A stretch of DNA of 64,000 bases, taken from the NCBI GenBank assembly GCA_011109175.1, contig RDEW01000010.1:186001-250000 (forward strand). The letters are read 5' to 3'. Origin of the DNA: Dicyema japonicum. Taxonomy: Eukaryota; Dicyemida; Rhombozoa; Dicyemidae. Under the pieces are notes generated by a model. The model saw only the letters and a program-made list of their open reading frames with translations. It did not search any database and was not told the origin of the DNA. Position numbers and translations under genes: made by a program. Of the stretch, positions 22,801 to 33,686 are shown one piece after another (position 1 is the first letter of the stretch; the number at the start of each line of letters is the position of its first letter).

Positions 22801-23214
22801 TGTAGACTAAACGAGATCAAATATGCGGAAACGTTGATAAATTTGGTCTTGGAATATCAAAATTAAGCAAAAACATGGAAGATTGTAATTCCAAGCATGA
22901 GAAATTGGTGACGTGTTGTGAAGAAATTACCGAGGAAGTGAAAAATAAATGCAGCGAGATTGCTAGGATCTTGATAGAACTGGCTAATTCGTTAGAGAAT
23001 GAGTTGGTCGTTTATGAACATACCGGTAAGGGCTGATGTGACTGTAGAATTGACTCCCACTCATATTGGAGACCCTCCTTCATTTAGTCTGCCTGATAAA
23101 TTTGACGAGAACCAAGAATTATCAGAAAGTTTTGTGAGTGGGGGGAATGACGATTCCTTAAATTATTCCATACTAGATGACACTAGACGGAGTTATTCAA
23201 GTGATGAGAAGTGA
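19837..23214 (+). CDS. KIF11: Kinesin-5 (Eg5/BimC type) mitotic motor
   Basis: A plus-end motor that cross-links and slides spindle microtubules. Nineteen introns are inferred, including 19878-19907, 20269-20296, 20417-20441, 20567-20591, 20671-20693, 20761-20785, 20865-20890, 21194-21215, 21304-21327, 21538-21556, 21768-21788, 22460-22476 and 23026-23047. Removing all of them leaves exactly 974 codons, in frame to TGA at 23212. The motor domain shows [10 protein letters not shown], the P-loop [39 protein letters not shown], switch I SSRSHTIF, switch [20 protein letters not shown] and [12 protein letters not shown] neck and a long coiled-coil stalk follow. The tail has a degenerate BimC-like box ([13 protein letters not shown]). 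The length is close to vertebrate Eg5. One intron (20671-20693) ends in TG instead of AG, yet its removal is needed for the frame. Confidence 0.92.
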
Positions 23215-23241
23215 CATGTCCTCATTTTATGCTGTCGTTAT

Positions 23242-23247
23242 AATAAA
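23242..23247 (+). terminator. Poly(A) signal of the kinesin gene
   Basis: AATAAA 28 bases after the kinesin stop codon, followed by AT-rich and T-rich sequence. Confidence 0.5.
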
Positions 23248-23589
23248 TTTTCTTTCTAAATTTGAATAATTTTGCAAAAGTGCATTTTTTTCTCATTATG
23301 TACTTTCTCATACACTGCTGCGTCTAATCATCTGTGAAAGCCACTGGTTCAACCACTTGGTCAGCTGCTGTAGTTAGAGGCAACAATTATGTCATTGGGA
23401 TCAATAGTTACAATTATATTCACAAAAATAAATATCACTTTTGTTCTACGCACTTAAAAAACTTAACGTTTCGTGGGTTTATATAAAATATTTATACGCG
23501 TGAATGTAAAATTGATCTTTACTAATCATAAACATTTTTTTAAAAGAAACAATCAACTGAGGGTCATACAACAGCTGATTGCGTTGCTA

Positions 23590-23960
23590 TTCCCTCTCAG
23601 GATGGCGAGCGAGATTTCCTCAAATAGTCAGCAACGCTCACCGAGTCTGTGAATGTAGAAATCCGATCACCTAGACGACTCAGGAATTCCAGCGTCAAAG
23701 GCGCAAGGGAACCAGGCGTTTCACTGCGAGCGGAGCAAACAAAACATCCTCGGGTAGGACCGCATAGTTTGCTCGTTTTGATCTCTCTCCCTTTACTAGG
23801 TTGCTAGGGGAGAATGTGTCGGTGCGGGTGACGTCCCAGACAAAAGGTTTCCAGGCTTCAAAAGAGAAGATGGTCATCCCATGGGTCGTTTCCTGTGTGT
23901 CCTGCTTCCACAGGTTTCCTCAAACCGGATATTGAGATACATTCAGTTGTTGAACAGACT
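23590..23960 (-). mobile_element. C-terminal fragment of a REL-endonuclease LINE
   Basis: Minus-strand frame reads MTIFSFEAWKPFVWDVTRTD, matching the TIFPFEEGKPLVWDATCVD stretch of the plus-strand LINE at 19360. Where that copy has RPDG, this one has RPMG, so the catalytic Asp is lost. The distal part (ISLAILRGNSNAIS in frame pieces) also corresponds. It is a truncated, dead relative. Confidence 0.75.
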
Positions 23961-23984
23961 ATCTCATCAATGTGTCCCATTAGG

Positions 23985-24900
23985 TACTACTCCCCAGCGT
24001 AGGCTTTCCGCAGAGGCGAGTTGATCGCATTGGGTAAAATAGGGAAGTCTTCAGGACATATGCAAGCCTCTGTTTGTTGAGGCTGTTTTAGGAAAAATAT
24101 TGATGTATGCACGTCAAGCAAACACAAGTGGTCCAGAGTTCCTTTGAGCAATTTTCGCGTATAGCTCTCCCCATTGAAGATATGGTGATTAGGGACCCGA
24201 GGAATATATGGTATTCATAGGGGATAGAAATTCTTCCGAGCAATAAATTCGAGAAAGATGTCATAACTTGATAATATTTTTCTTATGAAAGTCCTGAATT
24301 GTGAATTTCACGATTATTAAAATTATAAGGAATTAATAATTTCTATTTTCTTCTTTAAAGCAGTTAGTTCATACTCGTCCTACCTTAGTTATAATCTGAT
24401 TCACTGCTTTTATAGTGTTTATGCTGCTGTGTCATGAACTTAAATCCCCAACACTAAGAACTACCACTGGAAGAGCTCTACACAGGAAATCTCATGTAGT
24501 CAGTCATTTGAGTAGCCATAATGTAATGATGAAGATTATGGGGCGTCAAGCAAGGGACCATCAAACATCACTAGATAGGCTAGAATCTGAATTCAACGTT
24601 TCACTCATTCAACCACTTGATTGACTTTTTACTTTCCCAAATATTATTACTTAGCTGAAACTACTCACGAGTTTTTCATAACCACGTGAATACTTAAGGT
24701 TTTGTTTGTGTCCTATACTATCCTTTCTATTAGTTCATTATATCCAACTTTCCGTATTTCATCATCCGTAGTTTTCAGTTGTCCACCAATTCGGCCATAA
24801 TCATGACCCATACGAGTGATTCTTTCCCATGTGACAATACAGCACCACAGTTCTTTGCCTACTGGCCTCTGCGGAAAGCCTACGTTTGCCAGTAGCACCT
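23985..24900. repeat. Inverted pair of a short repeat
   Basis: cgtaggctttccgcagaggc at 23999-24018 recurs exactly as its reverse complement at 24865-24884. The flanking aggt.ctact...  words are also shared, so both are copies of one longer diverged element in opposite orientation. The roughly 850 bp between them contain no recognised gene. Confidence 0.6.
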
Positions 24901-25019
24901 GAAGGTTAGATAACTTTTTGAAGAATATTCATCACAGAGACAATTTCTAGTGTGCCGCCAGCAGAATAAAAATTTAAATAAATGGTTCCTATCAAACTAA
25001 AACAGCACATGTATTATTT

Positions 25020-25600
25020 AGTTTTTACTATTTATTGTTGATTTAAATGTTGTTTAGTGATACTTTTGTGAGCTCAACGGAATCATTGAGATGTCCATAT
25101 ATGATTTCTGAATTGAAGTTAACTTTATCCTTCTGTTTGAAGTACTTCCTATAGAAAGAATTCACTGCATCGTTGTCTAAAACAACTTGTTCATTCTTTC
25201 GTTCTCCACCATTAAAGCATTCTGTGTCTTCATCATTTTCATCCAAATTTTCCAGGATCTCTTCATTCTCTGTAATCTAATAGAGAAGAAACTTCTGGAA
25301 TTGTATCATTTAGTTGCAGTCTTGATAAGTTTCATACGAAAACTCGTCATTAATTTCTTCAATAAAATCTTTGGTCCATTTAGCATGTCGAAAACAGTAT
25401 TGTTAGCTTTGCCCTGATTTATAGGTATACATTATAGCATCCTTAAAGCTTATTTCTTTACATGGATGATGATCTTCCGAGTTGATTTTTTCAATAATGT
25501 CAAAAAATTTGAATTTATGCGAAAACATGAAACGTTTGGCGGTATAAACATCATCTCAACTTGCTGTAAATTTGTAAAAATCTTGTGAGCAATTTTTGTC
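25020..25600 (-). mobile_element. Pogo/Tigger-type transposase relic (C-terminal)
   Basis: Read downwards, pieces resemble the C-terminal part of DDE_1 transposases: MMFIPPNV, then EISFKDAIMYTYKSG, then QYCFRHAKWTKDFIEEI, then a weakly conserved acidic tail ending in LTKVSLNNI (stop 25043). The catalytic DDE segment itself is not present and frames change repeatedly. It is a decayed cut-and-paste element close upstream of RPB6. Confidence 0.55.
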
Positions 25601-26007
25601 TTCACTTTTAAGTATCCGAAAATTTTAATTTTTTATTTTTTAATGTGTGCCGTGAGAATTATTTTCTGAAAACCACTGGCAGTTGAATTATTGCTAAAGA
25701 TTCAGTTTGAGGATCAAAGCCAAACCATTTCTGAGATTTTTCTGAATTTTCAGATCGTCGATTTCTATTTGGTTGTATTCACACAACTTTAGTTGACCAT
25801 CAAACATTGAGTTTTAAAAACAGTCCACGTTTCAACGTACATAACTGTTAGTTGTGTTTAACAAATTTCCTTATGCCAAAAAACGATTACGGATGCGCAG
25901 ATAGAAAACTTAATTTTTAAAATAATTTATTTTAATTAATTTTTAATTTTTATTATTTAAAAATTAAATAATTTCACGTAACTTACATAGTTTTTGTGGT
26001 GTTACTG
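25601..26007. other. AT-rich flank upstream of RPB6
   Basis: Dense A/T runs (25920-25970) precede the RPB6 start. No gene was seen. This is probably the RPB6 promoter region. Confidence 0.4.
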
Positions 26008-26471
26008 ATGAGTAATCTGTTTGACGAGGATGAGTATTTGTGGGCTTGAAAATTATAGTTTTGACGATGAAGATAACGATTTGATCGAGGATGATATGGA
26101 AATTGAAGAGACAATCAATATTGACGCCTCCCAAGACGTCGAACTACTAGAGGACAACAAAGACAAAGCAGTCCCTAGTATGCAGAGAACTACTACGCCA
26201 TTCATGACGAAATATGAGCGTGCTCGTATAATCGGAACACGTGCACAACAAATAGCGTACTAAATTATCTTTGTATCCCAGAATGTGTGCCCCAATCCTG
26301 ACTGAAATTGGATCAGAGATCGACCCCATTAAGATTGCTATTAAAGAACTCAAGTAATATTAATTCCTTTATCAAAGGGAAAAGAAGATTCCGATAATTG
26401 TGAGAAGGTATTTACCAGACGGCAGTTATGAGGACTGGCCATGTGACCAGTTGATTGTCACTGACATTTAA
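26008..26471 (+). CDS. POLR2F: RNA polymerase subunit RPB6, 4 exons
   Basis: A shared small subunit of RNA polymerases I, II and III that stabilises the clamp; it is the omega homologue. Exons are 26008-26033, 26059-26256, 26282-26353 and 26378-26471. Introns are 25, 25 and 24 bp, all GT..AG. The product has 129 residues, against 127 in human. An acidic N-terminal arm ([20 protein letters not shown]) precedes the conserved core [43 protein letters not shown] and [19 protein letters not shown], ending in DQLIVTDI. Every canonical RPB6 segment is present and in frame, so this gene is probably functional. Confidence 0.97.
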
Positions 26472-26769
26472 TAGTGTTCATTTGATGATAAATTTTTTTA
26501 TTTTTTTGTAATGACTAAGACTTGATAAACGTGTCGTATAGTCTGACACGAAGTTTCAGTGATACATTACTCTTATCCAGATGTTGTACATTTATTGAAG
26601 TATTTGGTGGCCAGCATTTCCTTCGACAAATATCCTCGGCGTCACCTAGTAGTGAGTCGAATTTTTTATGCCTCATAGTTTGTCATTTCTTGATTTGGCT
26701 AGTTCGATTCTTGTGTAGTCCGTTTTTGTAATATTTATGCGCAGATCCCATTTATTTAAAATAGTTTCG

Positions 26770-27180
26770 GCTTGGACTAAAATTTGGTAAAGTAGGCTTT
26801 CTGATCAGTACATACAAAGTCTACATCATCCGCATATAACAATTCAATTATATCTTCGTATTTAGGACCCATTTCCTTTCTCAGCTTCCTGAGGGCAGCT
26901 TCGAGGCCCCTTTGTGGGGTTCCCATGTTGCTACTGAAACTCTTTAAATGCTTAGTTCCTATTCTCACAGATAGATCAATCTCAGAAGGTAATAGACAGT
27001 CTCAGGTAGACCTCGTCAAGCAGTTCATATAGAATACCCACGAGTTTTTCTCTGTTGATGTTGTCAAAAGCCTTCGTTAAATCAATTCCTAGGATGTAGA
27101 TGACTTTCCTGTAGTTTTGAGATATTGATGTAAGCAAAGTCTATTTTAAAGTTAGTTACTTTGTAAATGGTCAGGATATT
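26770..27180 (-). mobile_element. LINE RT fragment
   Basis: Minus-strand frames give RT motif A (GIDLTKAFDNINREKLV, about 27085-27035) and motif C (ELLYADDVDFVCTD, about 26840). Motif B lies in a disrupted stretch between them. The wording groups it with the endonuclease/RT family at 331, 6480 and 8300. Confidence 0.7.
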
Positions 27181-27309
27181 GTTGGTGAAATGTTAACTGA
27201 TTGATATGAGACATATAAATAGTCAAATGAGTTTACGAAAAAATAAATTATTATTAACATACATCCTCTACGTGCAGCTTCCAAACATTATCTTCCAAGT
27301 TCTTTCAAC

Positions 27310-27425
27310 TTGGGATTGGACAAGATTCGAACCAGGATCCTGCTGCATCCGAAACTTCATATTCAGAACTTTAAGTTTCTGATGTCTCCTGAGTCCGTCA
27401 CTTTGTCCATCCTCATGAAAAGACA
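27310..27425 (-). mobile_element. tRNA-like SINE candidate
   Basis: On the minus strand, a consensus B box (ctggttcgaatcttgtcc, from about 27337 down) follows an A-like box (tggacaaagtgacgg, 27409-27395). The spacing of about 70 bases is longer than in tRNA genes, as in many SINE heads. Confidence 0.45.
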
Positions 27426-27774
27426 AATTTATTTCGGATATCTGATGTCCCTAGAGTCTACTCAGAATGTGATGGGAGTTATATTTACTCTGTTCCTTTT
27501 CTTCCATTGTTCTCTAGAGTGCCCCATGTCTCAAGTGGGACCCACTGACAGACTGATAGGAAAATGGTCATTTACTCTCCCCAATATACTGAAGTAGTTC
27601 CCACAATGCAAGGATTAAACGTTTTCTTCCCATGAAGTTGATTATGGATGGACTCGTGTGATGTTGGAAGGATTTTCAGCTTCTGTGACCATGTCAACTG
27701 GATATACATAATTAGTTGTTGTCTATTATTATTATTGAACCAGAAAACCACCGTTATATTTAAATAAACAAAAT

Positions 27775-28190
27775 TCAGGTGATCCCAGCCTCCCTCAAAA
27801 GTCTCCTCATCTTTTCTCGGTGTTCCGACTGCGTTCCTGCGAATTTCCGATATGGACTGGGTCCGCAAACTCGAGTCCTTCACAAAGGCACTGTTCCAGT
27901 CGCCTCTATTATATTTTCTAGGTTTCTGGGCAGAATTTTCATTCGGAAATATTTCCTTAGTAGGTTTGCTTCCTTCACTTGAATGTTGCAGATCTTATCC
28001 AAATTCGTTGCAGTAAAGTTAGATCCCCAGACATTACATGCGTATCCTATTGTAGACTCGATGAACTGTTTGTATATGACATCCAGTCCACTCAGATCTT
28101 TTATGTCTCTTAGGTTATCTATTAACTTCCTTCTCGGTGTATATGCTAGTAAATTAATTAATATTTACTTTGAGGAATTGAAAATATAAA
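27775..28190 (-). mobile_element. 3' end of a Jockey-like LINE
   Basis: Minus-strand frame reads YTPRRKLIDNLRDIKDLSGL, then DVIYKQFIESTIGYACNVWG, then KICNIQVKEANLLRKYF, and ends in QSEHREKMRRLLREAGIT, stop at 27775. It belongs to the same family as the fragment at 16163-16520. Confidence 0.75.
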
Positions 28191-28317
28191 GTTTGCCTAT
28201 CTCACCTGCTGAGCCACCAATCAACCATGAGGTTAACTAACCAAAAACCACTAAAATCAGATTCCCATAGATTATAAGTTCTATTAGAGGTTGTAGTTAG
28301 TTAAAAGTCAATTTTCA

Positions 28318-28482
28318 GGAAAGGTCTTCATTGTGACCTGCAGACTTTGAGAACGCAATGGAAGTTGCCCCCATGATTGGGAGCCAAATGTTCTGGACGA
28401 TCCAGCGTGTCATTCTAGGCTCTACTTTCCTCAGTCCTGCAAGCCGCCGATTAGTCTGATAAGCTTATCTAACTAATTAATC
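28318..28482 (+). repeat. Dispersed repeat D, copy 2
   Basis: Shares cattgtgacctgcag, a central gggagc.aaatgtt.tgga block and ctcagtcctgcaagccgc with 2425-2580, in the same orientation. Confidence 0.6.
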
Positions 28483-28861
28483 CCAAAAACAGTTTCAATT
28501 AGAATATTTATGACAGTGACGTATGTCATTTGAATATTAAGTTGTAAGTGCATTATGACTTTCTTATTAGCTAATCATTAAAAAGTATTTATTTTTAACC
28601 CCGGGTACACGGAGATACAGGTTAACTGAGTGTATTCAGTTCCAATATTCACAGAGATAAGTTCTTCCAAGACCGCAGATCTCTCAGGACCACAGTTATG
28701 GAACCCAGTTAAGGGAGGAGAACGTTTTTATGCTTTCCTGCAGTGGTGGATCACTCTGGTTGTTTTAAACTAATGTTTAAGCTCGGCTTTTAAGCTTTAC
28801 ATTTGAAGGCAACGTTTTAGAATTTGTCCTTGAAATAAATTTTAATTTAAGGAAGGAAAAG

Positions 28862-28955
28862 CCTAGAATGACACAATGACTCATCCAAAAAATAGGGTAA
28901 CTCCCATCTCGTGCTCAGTGCCTGCAGGCAATAATGGACACCTTGTCCTGAAAAT
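28862..28955 (-). repeat. Dispersed repeat D, partial inverted copy
   Basis: Read on the minus strand it has cctgcaggcactgag, gggagttaccc and gtgtcattctaggc in the order seen in copy 2. The right-hand part is missing. Confidence 0.45.
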
Positions 28956-29531
28956 TGCTTTTAACTATTAATTAAAATTATTTGCCCCTTATAATGTTGT
29001 TTGATCCACTTATCTGCAGATAAACACGAAAAATAAAATGTAAATCAACTGTGCGATAAAAAAACTTTACAAATTTAAAATTCGAGTTTAATCGACTTTT
29101 GCGCAATGACAATGGGATATTTACTCAGGTAATATCTCAGTTGGTCTTACCTAAGTCATAGTTTAGCAGGACTAGGCTAACTTTCAAAACTGGATAATGA
29201 ATTACTTGAAATGATCTTTAAATAATTTATACGTAAGAGTCACTTAGAAGTTTGCTAAACATAAAAGAAAAGTCTGAATATTTATAAAATCCTATTCTGG
29301 TTCAACTCAAGAACAATTATCTGAATCAACTAATATCAGCGGTTTAGTCGTTATTTCCTCGTGGTCTATATAATTGATAACCAGTTATTTTGGTTGTTAG
29401 GGACTGAAATATACCAAGTTTCCATGATTTTCTGTGCAAACGTCATTTACTAATTATAATTATCTTGAAATTAAATCTTGGATTATATTTCAAAGTATTA
29501 TTAATAGAAAATATTATTTCTAGGTAACAAA

Positions 29532-29906
29532 ATGGATACTCAAAAAAGTGGTAAGTCGAATATTAATCAGTGAAGACATAAACACATACTCGATTGCTAC
29601 GCTTGTAGGTAATTGGGTTGAGGACAGATTGGACGAATCCTACCTAATGACAAAGAGGACTCCAATGTCAGATGTAATGGTCACTTATCACAGTAGTACG
29701 AACACTGCTACGAGACGTCCCAGACTAATAACTGCATAAACTATGACTTAAAAGTCACCAAAGTAAATTTTAAGAAAAAAACTTAGTCGGCATATGCACC
29801 CAAATACTTTCCAGGACATCAAGACGGTGAGAGGGAATCCTCAAAATCATGGACAAGCACATACCAGGAGACAATATGCCACATAGCAAGCCCATATCAA
29901 TGCTAA
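29532..29906 (+). CDS. Small protein, possibly CFAP107-like
   Basis: ATG at 29532, then a 25-bp GT..AG intron, gives an open frame MDTQKSDINTYSIATLVGNW followed by VEDRLDESYLMTKRTPMSD. The frame stops at 29739 unless spliced. A further 3' splice site at about 29789 leads into APKYFPGHQDGERESSKSW ending at 29906, probably the last exon, but the join between is unresolved. The GNWVEDR...TP pattern resembles the N-terminus of CFAP107, a microtubule inner protein of cilia. That resemblance is weak and is offered only as a lead. Confidence 0.4.
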
Positions 29907-29969
29907 CAATCAATAATTTGATAATAAATTTAAAATCGATAATTAAATTGCCAGAATATAGTGAAAGAA

Positions 29970-31162
29970 TTAATTAAGAGGAACTTTTAGCATATCTTCC
30001 TTTTCTCTAAAATTCTTCCAGCAGGCATTAATTACATCATCAACAACCATGTTATTAACGTTGTGGGATATCAGCTTGAATATAAAGAACCCGTCATCTT
30101 TCAAGTATTGAGTAACAAAAGAATTGAGTTCAGAACGATCAGAAGGAATATTTCTGATATAACTGCTCACATAGTTAATCCGTCTTCTCGGAACAAGGAA
30201 AGAGTATAGCCAGTTAAATGTAGAGAGGCTGGTATGGATGGCAATGATTAGGTAGAATATCCAGAGGACGACAAACATTTTCTCCAAAAACAGATTAACC
30301 TGGAGAACACACTGAACCGTGTACGTGTGCACTCTGTTTAGTTCCCTCACTGAAAAGTCACAGTAGGTCACTCTGGGGAAGAACGAAGACTCATTGATTT
30401 CCCTTCCATGGGCATATTCACTGAGAATCGTAAATCCATACATATTGAATTGAAATCCAAGGAATGTGTTTAAAACAAAGAATTGGCCAATTATGTTCGC
30501 CATAAACAGGATTTTTGTGATAATATAGGCAATGCTCAGGTAGTTTCCATGTCTTCTCCCCCCACTGAACGTTAGGATCTTCGCAGCCATCGACACCCTC
30601 TTGGAAAAATTCATCGAGTAATCCCTTCTGAGCACATAGTTGTCGATTTCTGCCGCAACAGAAGTTGCTAATTTATCTTTCTCGGCAATTTTCTCCACAT
30701 TCTGGGCTTTGATACAAACGGATATTATTTTGTTAAGGTTCATTCCAGAACTGCCAACGTAGGCCCGCCAGACAATGATAGGGATGTAAAAGAGGAGAGC
30801 CATGAACACAAAAATAAACTGAATCCACTGATAGTACGCCAAAGTACTATCCCGTTGTAAGGCCTCACTCGACGGGAGTTCCTTGTCCAGTGACTGGTAA
30901 TAAGTCCCCTTCACCCAGCAAATCGAGTTTGCGTAAGCAATGTACTGCCCTAAAGGTAAACATATGACATATTACCTGGAAAGTTGGCAGGACACCAACA
31001 GTGAATAGGTTCACCAACATATATACGAGAAAGAACTATTATTCCTAAGACTACCAGAAGTGTAGAAGCATATCTGTAGCTCAATCTGTCGGAAGAATCG
31101 TCGTCCTTTCTGACACTTGAAGTTGCAACGGCAGTACTAATAAAACGAACGAATTGCATCAC
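29970..31162 (-). CDS. Innexin gap-junction protein, 2 exons
   Basis: Four-pass membrane protein forming invertebrate gap junctions or hemichannels. Exon 1 is 31162-30976, exon 2 is 30949-29970, with a 26-bp GT..AG intron; 388 residues. TM1 is YASTLLVVLGIIVLSRIYVG, followed by the first extracellular Cys pair region (PIHCWCPANFPG ... NSICWVKGTYY). The family signature YYQWI precedes TM2 (FIFVFMALLFYIPIIVWRAY). TM3 is around IITKILFMANIIGQFFVLNT, the second extracellular loop has Cys at TYCDF and TVQC, and TM4 is MFVVLWIFYLIIAIHTSLS. The C-terminal cytoplasmic tail ends in KVPLN. All hallmarks are intact. Innexins are animal-specific, which supports a metazoan origin. Confidence 0.95.
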
Positions 31163-31876
31163 CGGTTTTACCTAACGGCGTATATAATTTATTTAAAATT
31201 TAGGTTAATAATTAAAAATAAATTAAAATAAATTAATACATATTATAACAAAAATTATTACTTTTCTATTCCGGAAAAAATACTTATATAAACCTGACAG
31301 CAAATTATTAAGCAAATAAAATAGAATAGTGTAACTTGATTTTAAATGATAAAAAATAAGTTTAAAATTAATGCTAATTGATTTTCACCACAGTTCCCTG
31401 GCGATTGTATCGATTACCGATTGTTACTGGGCGTTTAGCGACTGCTACAAAGTGGACGCTTTCTTCTCTTTCTTCCGATTCTATTGGACTTGTTCGATCT
31501 TGGGAGGACTAGTCACTTTCCGAGACGGTGATAAATCAAAACGCGTAATTGGCTGTTAACTATTGATTTTTTTATTTTTAACACAGTTCAATGAGAACTC
31601 GAATATCTTTGTATAATTGCGTACACGTTGCATTTATGTTTTGGGTGGGTCTGCTAATTTATTGATCAAATCATTTCAAATTATTATTAGCAAACTTTCA
31701 ACGTTTCTTTTCCACCAAAAGCAAAGTTCTCTAAACTTTATCCGACATTTCTCTACTCTATGAGAGCAAGAAGGAGGAATAACATTTGGATAACTAGATG
31801 CTAAGTGGAATATTGTGTGGTTAAGCCATTAATATTAGAAATCAAGAAATGTTAAATTTTAGTAATGTTAGAGTGA
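31163..31876. other. Intergenic between innexin and BCKDHB
   Basis: AT-rich innexin 5' flank (31180-31370), then mixed sequence with one short plus-strand frame (31371-31559) that lacks a recognisable domain. Confidence 0.45.
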
Positions 31877-33056
31877 TCAGAACCCCACTACTCGTTCAAT
31901 AGCGTCGTAGACTTTGAATTTGCTGGGGAGGATGAACCTCTCCATATTAAGCGATATGTGAGTGTCCAATCCACAAACTCGTTCTACTGGAGCTTCCAAT
32001 TTCAAGAAACATTCGTTCTGTACACAAGCAATCAGTTCAGCTCCAAATCCCCCTGTCTTCCTGGCTTCGTGAGCAATCACTAGTCTCCCAGTTTTGTTTA
32101 CAGACTTGGGTTAGTCATAAATTAAACCTGAACTATGGTCTCTGAGTCATAAGGAAGAATGGTCTGCAAATCAATGATTTCACAGTCTACATCCAAGTTT
32201 TTCTTTGCCAGATCAGCTGCCTCCTTCAAAAGTTGAATCATTGTGCCCCATCCAACTAAGGTTACATCAGATCCTTGAAATAAAACACATAATATTACCT
32301 GGACGTACAATCTCAGCTGTTGATAATGGAATTTCGTAATCTTCAACAGGGACATCTTCAACCGCTAATCTGTACAATATTTTAGGTTCAAAGAAAATGC
32401 ATGGATTGGGATCCCGAATACAAGAAAGAAGTAGTCCTTTGGCTTGTCTAGGACCTCTGGGAATCACAACTTTAATCCCAGGACAGTGGGCAAAGTATGA
32501 TTCGACAGACTGAGAATGATATGTGGCTCCATGACCTACCCCGCCACAAGGAGCTCTAATCGTCAGTTTACCACAATTATAATTCCCGTTAGAGCGGTAC
32601 CTCAATGTAGCCGCTTCATTGACAATCTGACAATGACATAAACCCTGACCTGATCGAAAGCTGGGAATATATAATCAGCAAACTGAATCTCTGCAATAGC
32701 AGTATATCCCTGAGTAGCGGCCCCAATGCCGAATCCAACTAAAGCTTGCTCTGAAAGTGGAGTGTTAAATACCCGACTCTTTCCTTAGCTTTGTTTAAAT
32801 TTTATAACCAAATTTGTTTTGAAGTCCGACAGTACACCTGAAAACACCCCAAATGCGACATCCTCCCCAAATAGAACTCAACTACAAATATAACTTTACT
32901 TGATTTATTATCTGTCTCCAACGCAATTCTCATTGCATCATTAACTGCCTCCAAAAGAGACATGCTTCTGGAAGTTTGATTTTCTATTTTTGGTTCGGGT
33001 AAGTAAGATACAATCGAAGCATATCTAACTGTTGCTTTCCTTATATTCGACAGCAT
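31877..33056 (-). CDS. BCKDHB: Branched-chain 2-oxoacid dehydrogenase E1 beta
   Basis: The mitochondrial E1 beta subunit decarboxylates branched-chain 2-oxo acids with thiamine diphosphate. The first Met (33056) opens a basic, Ser-rich targeting peptide ([19 protein letters not shown]). Introns 32784-32808, 32627-32649, 32275-32299 and 32105-32127 (25, 23, 25, 23 bp) are GT..AG. Landmarks are [30 protein letters not shown] (with the catalytic Glu of the SEQ motif), [58 protein letters not shown] and [16 protein letters not shown]. Near 32840-32895 the frame is broken: GEDVAFG is present, but reaching it needs removal of 17 bp flanked by TATTTG repeats, and two more bases are extra before CTVGL. 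No canonical intron solves this. With these removed, 355 codons remain. Confidence 0.92.
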
Positions 33057-33686
33057 AATTGACCACAAATAATAATTAAAGCCAATAATTTGTTGAAAAT
33101 TGATACAAATTGGGGGAGAAATCCTAAATAAACAAATAATAAATTATCTTTATTTAAAATGATAAAAAGTAATTATTATAGTGATAAAATTATCACCAGT
33201 ATATTTGATATTTATTTTCCATAAAGTAATTTAGTCTACTTGTTTATTTCAGTCAACGATATTTATATTCTCATTCAATTCCTAACAGGCCTCATGAGAT
33301 CTACATATAGGAGAATACCTTAACTAAAAGCTAATTAACTATTAAGAGCATAGATTCAACCGCAAAAATCTATGCAATTATTATAATAAGGGATGGTAAG
33401 CATAGTGGTTAATTGACGACCTTACGAAATATCGACACTAATTCATGGTTGATGAAGGTCTTTATCTTCTTTCATGTATGAATGCACGGACTCAGAAAGC
33501 ATCAATATCCAGAATTTTGAAATAAAATAATCACTGGATACACCAAGATTCCAATTTAAAATCCCAAACAGTCCAAAATTTGAAGAATACAGTCTAAACT
33601 GCAAATTCTAACATTGTGATAGTTCAAAAAATACAAAAATACACAAAACTAATATATTTAAACAACAGTTAGCAATAGAAGTCGAT
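33057..33686. other. Intergenic, possible tRNA-like remnant
   Basis: AT-rich. The stretch at about 33388-33420 (ggtaagcatagtggttaatt) resembles a tRNA D-arm/A box, but no B box follows, so no tRNA or SINE is called. Confidence 0.35.

Noticed and set aside
24415-24624. 69-codon plus-strand frame as a Tc1-type transposase N-terminus
   Set aside because: Only a vague resemblance in basic residues; no DDE region or inverted repeats nearby.
31371-31559. 62-codon aromatic-rich plus-strand frame
   Set aside because: No conserved motif, no splice partners, and it lies in an otherwise empty spacer.
33388-33480. Possible tRNA or SINE head (ggtaagcatagtggttaatt)
   Set aside because: No B box; a single box is expected by chance.
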